Shown here in pieces: positions 48,603 to 58,450 of a DNA stretch of 64,000 nucleotides. How positions within the stretch are numbered: the stretch's first letter is position 1; each line of letters starts with the position of its first letter. The notes beneath the pieces are model-generated. The model was not told the origin of the DNA and ran no database searches. It saw only the letters and a program-made list of their open reading frames with translations. The stretch spans positions 6,204,289 through 6,268,288 of the forward strand of contig CM067067.1 of NCBI GenBank assembly GCA_033980235.1. The letters are read 5' to 3'. A program made the translations under genes and the position numbers. Source of the stretch: Diadema setosum (lineage: Eukaryota; Echinodermata; Echinoidea; Diadematoida; Diadematidae).

Positions 48603-49406
48603 ATTTAACGTCACTTTGAGTGGTGCAAGTAGTAAGTCACCACTTACATTTTACAGCAACCTCAGAATAGCCACTTTGGTTACATCATTTTAACATTGCC
48701 TGGGCAAACACTCCTCATTTGATGTACACTCAAAATGACCAAATTACCAATTTTTTGTGTACTCAAAATGATCAAAATACCAATTTTCTGAAGTATGTAT
48801 GATGGAAACTCACTCCCTTTTCCGCTGAATGCTGAAACAATATATGTCATACCAATCTTAAAGCAAAGTCCAAAGAGAACATGCATTTCTGAATCAAATT
48901 TGAAGTTATTAAACCACATTTAATATACAAGATGAATATGGCATGTTACCTAGACAATACAACAGTGACAAGACTGTGATAACTCACTCTTACAGTGATA
49001 ACTGAATGTCATTTTACATCAACTACCAAAATAATAATGGTTACAGATCTTTCCTAACAGTGTATTTTCAATCAAAATGTTGCTTGTCCACTATTTTAGC
49101 ATTCTCAAAACATTCTCTCTGGTGAATGTTGTTATTTTAAAAGATGAAGAAGTAATGACAGCATGCCATAAAAGAAAAAAAAAAACACTTTTTAAGACAT
49201 TCTTATGTGAGACTAAGTACACTGTTGAGATAGCATAGATGAAATGGCTTTCGATTTGCCGATATCATATTTGAACCTCTTTTAAAACAACACTGTGTTG
49301 GATGATTACAAAGACATCAAAATTTCCAAAATGTTACGCTGCATGAATGAATTGGCATTTTAGGTTGAAAGAAGCAACTTTGACAGACAAGACATAGTGA
49401 TACAAT
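48603..49406. other. AT-rich non-coding DNA with a small tandem duplication
   Basis: Apart from the duplication at 48726-48787, no feature was recognised. Confidence 0.5.
48726..48787. repeat. 33-bp tandem duplication
   Basis: ACTCAAAATGACCAAATTACC and ACTCAAAATGATCAAAATACC-type units, each followed by AATTTT, lie 33 bp apart. Confidence 0.85.
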
Positions 49407-49500
49407 GCTGTAAAACCAGAAATTTTCTCACACATAATTTTTTTTTTTCTGCCAATTTCGCGAAGAGCAAAGATTTGCAAAAGTAATGCATACGAAAGTT
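49407..49500 (+). mobile_element. Partial copy of the CTGTAAAAC MITE family
   Basis: GCTGTAAAACCAGAAATTTTC, then CCAATTTCGCGAAGAGCAAAG, match the right arm of 31519-31734 and the 22.5-kb fragment. Interrupted by a T-run. Confidence 0.6.
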
Positions 49501-49952
49501 TATGCCTACACAATGCGTTGAATGCCATAACAATGCTATGCACCGTACACAAGTAGGCCCTACTGATAGAATGTATGCTAGTAGTGCACATAATATTTTT
49601 TGTCTTTTTTTTTATGATCCATTCATAACCCTTTTTTACTGATCCAATTCTGCTCAATGTTTCAAGTATTTATCAAACTAGATTAGCTTATTCCATGCTA
49701 TAGGCTTAGATTCATGTTTACTTGAAAAAAAAAATAAAATGATAGTGCTCAATGGGGGGGGGGGGATATCCATGAATCCACTAGTCTGTAATCCATGCAG
49801 GATGTAGACCAGTTGACTAAATCAAAGGATAAATGTAGACTATAAAAGCTGTCATATTTGGAAAAGCCAGAGTATTCACAAATTGCCACTTGCAATAGAA
49901 GTAGATGAGATTGATATCATGAAGCCAAATGGAGGAAAGGGCTCCCCACACC
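49501..49952. other. AT-rich non-coding DNA
   Basis: Poly-A and a G11 run (49756-49766). No gene. Confidence 0.5.
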
Positions 49953-50294
49953 GCGTTCACATTGTCCCCCGCGCCGCGGGGACAGCCTCAAGAGATCTTA
50001 TCTTTTTTACGACTGACCGTTCACATTGGTATCTCATCTGTCCCTGAGCTGTGGGGGCAATTGGAGCTTGGGGCGAGCTCTGCCAGGCACAGCGCATGCG
50101 CACATTTGATGACCACAGCTGGACGCTATCAATTTCGCCCCAAGGTCACTCTCCCCTCCAAATCTTGTCCCCGTACCCGACTTGATTCGCGGGGACGAGG
50201 GGACAAGTCCCAGCGAGCGTTCACATTATGGTTTTGGAGGAGAAAGTCCCACAGCTCGGGACTTTCCCCGCGGCGCGGGGGACAATGTGAACGC
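49953..50294. mobile_element. 342-bp GC-rich MITE with 30-bp perfect inverted termini
   Basis: The first 30 bases (GCGTTCACATTGTCCCCCGC then GCCGCGGGGA) are repeated exactly, inverted, at 50265-50294. Two further CGTTCACATT words lie inside in the same sense as the left end (about 50022 and 50218), i.e. subterminal repeats. The interior contains GCGCATGCGC (50092-50101), one base off the NRF-1/P3A2 consensus. A 168-codon frame crosses the element but is a product of its low stop-codon density. No clear target duplication. Confidence 0.88.
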
Positions 50295-50439
50295 AGGGCC
50301 AGATTACAGTACAAGTTAAATATGTCCGCACACTTTCTTTGGCAGGCTTCACAGGTGGTCGACACCTCAGACGAAATAGTTCAGAATGACAACTTATCTG
50401 AAAATGGGTTCAGCATGTGGTTTGATCTTGACTGACAAG
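50295..50439. other. Short non-coding interval
   Basis: No feature seen; the end of a long fortuitous frame falls here. Confidence 0.5.
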
Positions 50440-51260
50440 AGGTCTGAAGTCCTCCCCCCCCCCCCTTTCACCACACTGTGTTGACATTCAGTGGGCCGAT
50501 CTGTTTATGGCCCTAAAGCTGCCAGGGTAATTCAAAGCAGACCCGAAACCTTGCAGGGCTGAAAGACAATTGCGGAAATGAAAGACGCGCGGAAGAGATA
50601 ATGAACCATATGTATGTCCCCCTTGTTTTGGCAGCAAACTCCCCTACTTATCCCCCTCCCCCTTCACCACCACCCCGTAGAAAAGTTTTTGAGTCAGACT
50701 TCAGCTCAGCCTTCCCTTCGTGTTAAATAGATCCCATCCGAAGAAAATCTGTGTGATAACGATCTTTGTAGGAAGACCATCTCGGGAGATTTTCACAGGT
50801 GACTGCGTCTTTGGAAATCAGAGAGAGAGGGGCACGGTGGACACGAGAGTTGCGTGCCAGAGCATTCCTGTTTTCGTAAGCTAGGAGGAAGAAGCCAAAA
50901 TCGGCGATTAATGAGACTCGTTTGTAATGTCCTGTTCCCCAGCTTTCTGAGGTGACAGCTGATTTAAAGTGTTGATCATCATCTTTCTTCTTTCCTCACG
51001 GATTCTATTTTACTCCATTTTCAGGAGAGAAAACGGGGGTTCAAAACAGGGCATTTTTGCTGTTGCCATGGGGGGAAAAAAAGTGCAATGGAATGCATTG
51101 ATAACCTTTTGTCATACGAGCATCATCCCATATGAGACAGAACGCCTTCCGATCACGCGAGCTCTGAATATAACAGTCTGAGCATCCCTCCGGTTTCCAC
51201 GGAGATGGAATCAGGAGAGAAGGAGGAAGTGATGAGATATCCCATAAACCAGGTTAACAT
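50440..51260. promoter_or_regulatory. Candidate cis-regulatory block
   Basis: GC/CpG-richer than the flanks and non-repetitive apart from a poly-C run at about 50453-50464. It contains CGGCGATTAATGAGAC (50902-50917) and TGACAGCTG (50953-50961), a TALE-type TGACAG fused to an E-box CAGCTG. Frames are short and unrecognised. The enhancer interpretation is inference. Confidence 0.35.
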
Positions 51261-51958
51261 TGGCTCCACCACCAAGATGATGCTAGATGCCCAGTGTGAC
51301 ATGGTGAAAGGGTGAAGATAGAGATGGACTAGAGAGATGAGATTCATAAACAGAGGATGAGCCATAGATATCTTGTCCTTTAAAAAAAAGAATAAAACTT
51401 CTATCATCCTCAATGATTATTGGTGTCACCAGACAAACATTATGATGATTTCAAACCATACTTGCCAACACTTCCAATATGGGTGGGAGAATATCTTTTT
51501 ACAGATTTGAACCAGCAACAGATATTGTACTGTACTCTTCTTTTTTTTTTTTTTTTGGGGGGGGGGGGGAGCAAATTGCAACTTTTTTGATGATTTTTGG
51601 CAAATGTGCTTTAGAAATTATTGTAGATATTGTATGATTTAAGTTAACGTTTGCTGTTTAAGCATGCATTCACCATCATGACAGCCAATGACAACTTTTT
51701 TAACAGATTCACTATATCAATGGATGCTGTCCCTCATTTGCAGATTATTCTGGATCTTCATCTTACTAAATTTCTAGTTTTTTGGTGTTTGGTCATATTT
51801 GGCCAGCCACAACAAAAGGATCCTAAAGTTGCTGACGGCTGAGCCGAGAAATCAAATTTGAAATCAATATCGGTCGAAAAGAACAGATTTCTGTTTTTGA
51901 CATAATTTTGTAGTTTAATGTATTGTCTATCGTCTGCTGAAATTTCAAAGTTAAATGA
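51261..51958. other. AT-rich non-coding DNA
   Basis: A T17/G12 run at about 51540-51568. The 63-codon frame at 51651-51842 has no recognisable family. Confidence 0.5.
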
Positions 51959-52060
51959 CTATTATTATCATTATTTATTTGGTAATTCAACATAAAATAC
52001 AAGCGGACATAGAATACAAACAGAAAATCATATTACATGATATAAAGATTGATCAAAGGA
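51959..52060 (-). mobile_element. Non-LTR retrotransposon 3' end, minus strand
   Basis: Read on the minus strand it runs TTGTATTTTATGTTGAATTA, CCAAATAAATAATG, then ATAATAATAG. A T-rich 3' UTR ending in AATAAA-like sequence with an ATA/ATG tandem tail is typical of CR1/L2-type 3' termini. Fragment only. Confidence 0.5.
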
Positions 52061-52079
52061 AAGACAAGACATTAGCATT

Positions 52080-52430
52080 TTTCTGGGCCACGATTTTCTG
52101 ACTTTCAGTGGAACAGAAACAGAAGATTTGGATTTAGTGCCGCAGATAGACTCCGCCCATGGCAATGAGAGAGTGATCTTATTGGTCAGTGTATGGGATC
52201 CTGGTTACTGATTGGTCGTGCATAGACTGCTGGTGCTAAGCTTGAATGAACATCACAGAGGTTGCAAGGAGCATACATTCTATTGTCAAGACGTGAAAAC
52301 TGTCCTGCCTCCCCTTGATTATGATAGCGTTGGAAGGAAAACTTTGAAGGCGGTTTTCTCGAAACGCTGATTTCCTAAACCACTCGACATGCGCTAACAA
52401 AATCGATATCTCTGCAACCAAGTACTTTTA
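52080..52430 (-). promoter_or_regulatory. Promoter-like segment: GC box and two spaced CCAAT boxes
   Basis: ATTGGTC occurs at 52181-52187 and 52211-52217, exactly 30 bp apart, so the minus strand carries two CCAAT boxes. CCGCCC (GGGCGG on the minus strand) lies at 52153-52158, 23 bp further down that strand. Two NF-Y sites about three helical turns apart plus an Sp-type box is a classic TATA-less promoter layout. It would drive transcription toward lower coordinates, where no exon was recognised, so this remains a candidate. Confidence 0.35.
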
Positions 52431-53638
52431 TGAGTCGTAATATATATGAAATTAAAGTGGAAGAGTAAGGGAATAATGTTATGTCACTTTGAAACTTTCG
52501 GATCTTTTCGTTGTAGCGGGTCACATATACAGTATCTACGCACAAAAAAAAATCCTATGCATCATAGTCGTTGATGAAAAAGGAAGAAGGAATACCTTTT
52601 GATGTTGAAATTTCATTTCAAGATAATTTATGAAATCAATGTCAACAATAAAACTTCATTATGTGCAACACACACATAAGGAAAACAGGACTGACTTATA
52701 CGTATATCACATCATTCAAAACTGATTCCTAATTAACAAAAACAGGTGAAGAGAGACAGAATGTAGCCGTAGCTTAAGATGACACATACCTGCAGGACAG
52801 AAAAAGTCACAAATTCTTTTCTCATCACCTCTTCAAAACTTCTGACACCTGCTTTTCTCGATGATGCCAACTTTCTTGGAAACTGCCAAAGTTTGTGACA
52901 GAGGACAACGAACTCCAGCACAGGAAGGATGGACATCGTGTGTTGCTACATGCAAAGAATGTGATGCAAGTAACTGGACTGTCATGCCTAATGGAAACTA
53001 ATTACTCAAAGTAAAAACCTGACATGTCAAATGTCTTTGTGGGCCTCCTTTTGGTAGCTCAAGACAGACAGACAGACAGGCAGAAAGACAGACAGACACA
53101 CACACACACACACACACAAACACACATACTCATAAAACACAGGGCAGCTTAAAGTTTGTCTCTAGATATAGATGAAGGTGTCAGATATTTTGAAAATGTG
53201 CACTAAGGTTGATAAAGAAGGCAGGATTTGAAAGGAGGTAGTTTTCAGCAAGGTCTCATCCAGTGGCGATGATCATAGAGTGGATGATCCTACTGGACTG
53301 GCCCTCTGCAGTACGATGTCTGAGAGTCACACCTTCAAGCAGTGTGATATGTCTAGAAGTCTATGCTCTTGCATTTTGCACTCAGGTGGAAGGAACTCTG
53401 TACTGCTGGTCTCTCTCCACACACGTGATCACGCTTGAAAGCAGAGTCACAATGAAAATGTTAAGGAACAATTAGAATCTTTACAAGGAATAGGTCTGTT
53501 CACAATCATCATCATTTGCATATCTCATTATCATTCTCTTGCTTGGCAACCAAACATGAGAATGAGAATTGCCTATGCTTTCACAACATAACCCATATTA
53601 CACTGAAAAAAGTAATAACATATATATTTATTTATGTT

Positions 53639-53640
<2 letters not shown>
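52431..53640. other. Non-coding DNA with simple repeats
   Basis: An AGAC/CA microsatellite at 53063-53127. The 70-codon frame at 53263-53475 is unrecognised. No gene. Confidence 0.5.
53063..53127. repeat. AGAC then CA microsatellite
   Basis: Tandem GACA units pass into about 10 CA units and an AAACACAC tail. Confidence 0.94.

Positions 53641-53684
<44 letters not shown>
53641..53684. repeat. TA dinucleotide microsatellite
   Basis: About 22 uninterrupted TA units. The alternating isoleucine/tyrosine frames here are artefacts. Confidence 0.98.
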
Positions 53685-53685
<1 letters not shown>

Positions 53686-53879
53686 TATACATTTGAACAT
53701 ATACAACAAGATGCACACAAACACATGCAAAAGTATTTTGTACATAATTGGGGGGAAAATTGAAGAAACTATACCTATTTTTTTAGTTATTTTTTATAAT
53801 GATTATATCGCAGGGTGTGTGCAATATAGCAAGCCTATTCTGGCTTTCTACATGCATACCATTTTCTGATCAAATGCGC

Positions 53880-54086
53880 AGACAATGTTAGAAATAAGCT
53901 TGTGTTTTTATGTACCTATGCTATCTGTTTTCATCCTGTTTTTTTCTTCTATTTCATAATCTTCCCTTGTTTTGTCAATGTTTTTCATTGTTTTATATCT
54001 ACTCTATTGTACAATTTGCTCATATTCACATGCATTTTTTATCAATACACTGAATCGGAAAGAAAGATTGAATTGAACTGAATTCA
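53880..54086 (+). mobile_element. Non-LTR retrotransposon 3' UTR with TTGAA-type tail
   Basis: A T-rich UTR leads to CAATACACTGAATCGGAAAG and then a tail of imperfect ATTGA/ACTGA units (54067-54086). Such tandem GAATT/TTGAA tails are typical of CR1-like elements. It abuts the next retrotransposon fragment directly. The 5' limit is arbitrary. Confidence 0.55.
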
Positions 54087-54122
54087 AGTTTTGATGGAGC
54101 TACTTATTCAAAAGCTTCGCTT

Positions 54123-54419
54123 TTGTGGTTCCTTCATATTTCACATCTTTTTGAAAAAATCTTATATGTAGATATACTGATACACTTTCTATTGATGATC
54201 CACTTCATATCGTATTTTGTATCTTGCTTACTTGTAAAACATCAATGTCAAGCATCAGATATACATTTAGTGAACCCTGGTACTGCACTAGCCTATAAAT
54301 CAATCAGACATAGCGGTCCTGATGTCTGGAATGCGCTACCTCAGCATGTTCGTAATTTACAAAAAATAGTTACTTTCAAAAGGTCGATCAAACATATTCT
54401 ATTATCAGCTTCACGCTGA
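54123..54419 (+). pseudogene. Reverse-transcriptase C-terminal tail (non-LTR ORF2 remnant)
   Basis: Residues about 57-96 contain Y-K-SIRHSGPDVWNALP-QHVRN, then FKRSIKHILL and a stop. The pattern (S-R-x-x-GP-x-x-WN-x-LP ... FK-x-x-[IL]K-x-x-L[LF]) is the conserved extreme C-terminus of ORF2 in CR1/jockey/L2-type retrotransposons, where it follows the thumb region. The upstream 55 residues are hydrophobic and poorly matched, probably decayed. The catalytic FADD-type motif is not present because of 5' truncation, so the fragment is inactive. ATG at 54123 is not a real start. Confidence 0.8.
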
Positions 54420-54681
54420 ACTCCTGGGTACTATTAACTATTAATCTTGCTGTGATCATATATTTCCCCTGAAATCGACATTTGAATGGGATTTATGAGA
54501 AATTTAATCAGTATAATTTGCTTATAATGATTTGACACTTTAAACTCTTTTTTTTTTTTTGGTTCTCTCTTTTTTGGTTCTCTCAATGTCCGACAGGATA
54601 AATAGGCACCACACATGCATTTCTTCTTTCCCCCCTCATGTTCCTCTCTTTGTTAATACCCCCCCCCCTCCAACTCATCAT

Positions 54682-55247
54682 TTAAAGGGAAGATAAACCC
54701 CAAGAACAATGTGGATTGAGTGAAAGCAGCAACATTAGTAGAACACATCAGTGAAAGTTTGAAGAAAATCGGACAATCGATGCAAAAGTTATGAATTTTT
54801 AAAGTTTTGGTGTTGGAACTGCTGGATGAGGAGACTACTAGAGGTTATGACGTATGAGTGGACTACAATATCAAGAAAATATAAAGAAAATACTACAAAA
54901 ATCCATTTTTCATGAAAATTGCAAATTCCATCAACTTGATATTGACATATGTTAAGGGTAGCAATTATTCCCCCTGCTTTCTGAAAGCGGTTGGTCCACT
55001 GCTCTTTCATAATTCTAGAAAAGTGAATTTTTGTTGAATATCCTTTATATTTTCTTTGTATTGTTGTCCACTCATACGTCATATCCTCTAGTAGTCTCCT
55101 CATCCAGCGGTTCCAACACCAAAACTTTAAAAATTCATAACTTTTGCATCGATTGTCCGATTTTTCTCAAACTTTCACTGATGTGTTCTACTAATGTTGC
55201 TGCTTTCACTCAATCCACATTGCTCTTTGGGTTTACCTTCCCTTTAA
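54682..55247. mobile_element. 566-bp long-arm palindromic MITE flanked by TTAA
   Basis: TTAA-AGGGAAGATAAACCC at the left and GGGTTTACCTTCCCT-TTAA at the right. The arms match for about 200 bp on opposite strands (GATGAGGAGACTACTAGAGG; ATGACGTATGAGTGGAC; CACATCAGTGAAAGTTTGA). A unique centre of about 130 bp separates them. TTAA duplication suggests piggyBac-type mobilisation, as for 25169-25567, whose AGGGA ends are related. Inserted into a retrotransposon 3' UTR. The 104- and 103-codon frames across the arms are by-products. Confidence 0.9.
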
Positions 55248-55489
55248 ACTATTTGCAAGCATATAGATTGTGTACACGGGGTTGCAATGATTTTCAAGCT
55301 TTAAGCTTATGTTGCAATTCCTTTGCCTGTTCGTTACCTTGAATAATGTAGCTCTCTTAGAGTTGTATACTATTTCTGTAACTGCTTTTTATCAATGTAT
55401 ACTTATCGTATATATTCTGTCTTGGCTATATGAGATGTACTTGCATACATTTTGTATGCACTCCTATTTTGTGAACACGCATGAAATCT

Positions 55490-55522
55490 TGAATAAATAA
55501 ATAAATAAATAAATAAATAAAT
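55490..55522. repeat. AAAT/ATAA tandem tail
   Basis: Eight ATAA units following an AATAAA at the retrotransposon 3' end; probably the element's own tail expanded. Confidence 0.95.
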
Positions 55523-55775
55523 GTGCTGGAGCTGTTCACTGTGTCTTGAGGTTAAGATCAGTGTAGTTTCAGTAATTCAATTCAAGCGACAACAAAAATG
55601 AATATTGACTACACTTCATATACAAATAAAGAAAATGACACACGAAATCTCATAATTACATAACAATGCCAGCTGAAGAAGCACACAGGAAGGCTTGGTA
55701 CTTAGCTTCACTGACTAACATAGTTCTCAAATGAATGCAGAACTGTAAATTTTTGCCCTAAAATGCACACATATA

Positions 55776-56219
55776 CAGTATGCCCCCCAAAAAAATTACA
55801 ACGGGCCCTCCGCAATGATATCTTTAAAAATAGTGAATCGATCTAAATACAAATTCAGGGTATGAAACTATAACTCACTGCCCACATCTTACAGAAAACC
55901 CCACTCGATTTGCTTCAGTGGTCAAAAAGAAATGAGGAATTTTGTAGAGGATGTCGGGAATCTCTTCCGTCCAAGTTCTGCCTATTATTCACACACAAGA
56001 TCATCGAAGTGCTAAAATTGGAAGAATCAGACTCATGACATGCTTTACAACAATCCATGCACATTTTTCTGTGACTGCTTAACCAAATTGAATGGGGTTT
56101 TCTGCAAAATAGAGCTAAGATATTATATTTTAAGACCCTGAAGTAGCACTTAGACTGGTTGTTCGTATTGGGTATTATCAATTTGAAAATCTGATTGTAA
56201 TTTTGGGGACGACTTACTG
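55776..56219. mobile_element. Mariner-type MITE, copy 1 of a tail-to-tail pair
   Basis: Left end CAGTATGCCCCCCAAAAAAA, preceded by TA (55774-55775); right end GTAATTTTGGGGACGACTTACTG, reversed CAGTAAGTCGTCCCC. CAGT...ACTG with TA indicates Tc1/mariner. 444 bp. The body (TTCAGGGTATGAAACTATAA; GATGTCGGGAATCTCTTCCG; CACACACAAGATCATCGAAG) is repeated in copy 2 on the opposite strand. The minus-strand 88-codon frame is not a gene: its substitutions against copy 2 change amino acids freely. Confidence 0.88.
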
Positions 56220-56660
56220 CAGTATGTCCCCCAAAAAATTACAATCAGATTTTCGCATTGATAACTCCCAATATGATTAAATTTTTTAAATGCTACTTCA
56301 GGGTCTTAAAATATTTACATTCTAGCTCTATTTTGAAGAAATCCCCATTCGATTTGGTTAAGCGGTCACAGAGAAATGAGGATTGTTGTAAAGCATGTCA
56401 TGAATTGGATTCTTCCGAGTTTAGCACTTCGATGATCTTGTGTGTGAATAATAGGCAGAACTTCGACGGAAGAGATTCCCGACATCCTTTACAAAATTCT
56501 GTATTTCTCTTTGACCACTGAAGCAAATCGAGTGGGGTTTTCTGTAAGATGTGGGCAATGAGTTATAGTTTCATACCCTGAATTTATATTTAGATTGATA
56601 AAAATTTTTTAAAGATATCATTGCGGAGGGCCACGTTGTAATGTTTTTTGTGACATACTG
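56220..56660. mobile_element. Mariner-type MITE, copy 2, inverted and directly abutting copy 1
   Basis: Begins CAGTATGTCCCCCAAAAAAT at the base after copy 1 ends and finishes ACATACTG followed by TA (56661-56662). 441 bp, about 85-90 percent identical to the reverse complement of copy 1 by eye. There is no TA between the two copies; the junction reads TTACTG|CAGTATG. Together they make a palindrome of about 885 bp with no spacer. Confidence 0.88.
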
Positions 56661-57879
56661 TACATAAGATATGTGTGAAATGATGCTACAATAACATGAT
56701 TTCAGTACGGTAACAACGAAAATGTGAAATATTATGTACATTTTAGGGTTAAACTTTTTCACATGCAGTACAACCTCTATGGATTTGTGCTCTTTGGTAT
56801 ATAATTACAGTAATTCTCTAGAAATGCTTTCGTTATAATGGCAAGGGATAGTATTGCCACATCAGACTTTGTTCAAGATTAATGAGATTATCACATTGAA
56901 TCACATTTATGAAATGTTTTCAAATGTTTTCATAAAGCTGAGTAACAATGAAAAGTGAGGTGTGAAAAGAAATACTTTACATCTATGCACTGCATTTTCA
57001 CTACCAAAAATTTACTGTTGTAAAAGCTACACAGTTGCAAATCAAATTTGTTTATGTCAACAAGGCTCAGCAAAGGAACATTGTGTAGTTGGAGGCATGC
57101 TCACAGTATGTAATGCTGCGACCACTTCTACTGACAAGAGAGGGTAGATTTTGGCACAACGTCTAGAGGTTTATTCTTGTTCATGCGAGATGGTCTAACA
57201 CGATATTCATCCCATGTCTGTCTTGCATTTGCGCTTTTTGATTGGTCTCATGACTGCTTAGACTTATGTGGGAGGAGGGCAGATACAGCACAACTTGCGG
57301 ACATATTCTCATTTTCATGCCGCATTTTGTCAGCAGTATGAATGGGGTGATAGATATGAGTGAATAGATACAGTTTTGAATCACTAATACTATACAGCCG
57401 ATCTGACATTTAATTGTTGTACAAAGCACAGAAAATACATTGGTTAGAAGATCAAAATCAACACCAAGTGATATGAAAATGAACTGAATTCATGACAGTG
57501 TGTCAGCATGTTTTAGAAACTTTTACAGAAAAAACAGGCAGTTTATGACTCAATATATTCCAGCTCAATAATTTGGGGGAAAAAACAGTTAAAGCATATT
57601 GAATGGGTGTCTAAAATCATCTATTAGAGTGTAATACAAACAGCTCTGTTGTCATTGAGACTTCAACAATGTACACAATGTGTGAAAGAGAGGAACAGCA
57701 TGTACATGAAGGAATGATATTGGTAAGGGGGGATCTAAAGCAAGAGAAAAAAAAGACAATCACGTTTCATTACGCTGCCCAAAATATGTGAAATATTTTT
57801 AATCTTTGAGGGGAAATAGGGATGGGAATACTCAAATTTAGCAGAGGAGAGAGAGGAAAAAAAAAGCAGGAGAGAGTGT
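56661..57879. other. AT-rich non-coding DNA
   Basis: No gene or transposon terminus recognised. Confidence 0.5.
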
Positions 57880-58450
57880 ATCAAGGAACAACACCGTGAA
57901 TCTAATTTTGACCAGGATGGATGAGAGCAATTGGAAGTCGAGGGAGGGGGCGGAGATTAACTACCGCTCACTCGCAGGAGAAGAAGACTCGGAAGAAGAA
58001 GAAGAGCAAGATGTGGCCCATGAGGAAAAAGAGACAAACAGGAGAGACAGAGAAAGAAAGAGCAAAAGAGGGAGAAAGAGGGAGAAAGAAAAGGAGAGAG
58101 AGGGAGCAAAAAGGAGGGAGAGGGAGAGAGAGGAAAAGGAGGAGCGCCTGCCGTTGATGGCTCCACGAGTTATCCTCCGACCCATTAGCTCGGAGCCAGG
58201 CTGACTGGGGGCCCTCGCCGATTCCTGGCGAGGCTGTCGCCCCCGTTAACCTCCTCGTATGGTGAGGGCAGACACCAAGGTGCCTGGCGTTGTCTAGAAA
58301 CAGACGCCAGATATGGGTTGGGATATAAAAACGAGGCTTTTCTAGGGTGCCAGACACGGCGCTGGCTTCCTCTCACAGAAGAATGTACAAACCATTCGTA
58401 ACTGTCTACCTGTCTTACTTTGCATCATTTTTAGGGGCTTTTTCGTCATG
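57880..58450. other. Polypurine tract followed by CpG-rich hairpin-bearing block
   Basis: 57970-58144 is a GA-rich, mostly purine tract with pure-purine runs of 43 (58064-58106) and 37 (58108-58144). It is followed by a CpG-rich non-repetitive block with two short GC stems: CCTCGCC/GGCGAGG (58213-58233) and CTGGCG/CGCCAG (58284-58310). The lysine/glutamate/arginine-rich 102-codon frame at 57896-58204 is compositional. Confidence 0.4.

Larger units (their letters stand above)
54087..55522 (+). mobile_element. 5'-truncated non-LTR retrotransposon, interrupted by a MITE
   Basis: It begins with a frame encoding the C-terminal tail of a non-LTR reverse transcriptase (54123-54419), continues as 3' UTR, is split by the TTAA MITE at 54682-55247, resumes at 55248 and ends in GAAATCTTG followed by an AAAT/ATAA tandem tail (55490-55522). 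Removing the MITE gives a fragment of about 870 bp with protein tail, UTR and simple tail in the expected order. Dead on arrival: the polymerase and endonuclease domains are absent. Confidence 0.75.

Noticed and set aside
49929..50435. 168-codon plus-strand frame
   Set aside because: It spans a GC-rich inverted-repeat MITE whose arms lack stop codons; the frame depends on transposon sequence.
55915..56521. Two similar 87-88 codon proteins on opposite strands
   Set aside because: They are the same stretch of an inverted MITE pair. Differences change amino acids freely, so there is no sign of protein selection.
57896..58204. 102-codon charged, coiled-coil-like frame
   Set aside because: Produced by the GA-rich tract; the amino acids follow purine codons (K, E, R, G) only.
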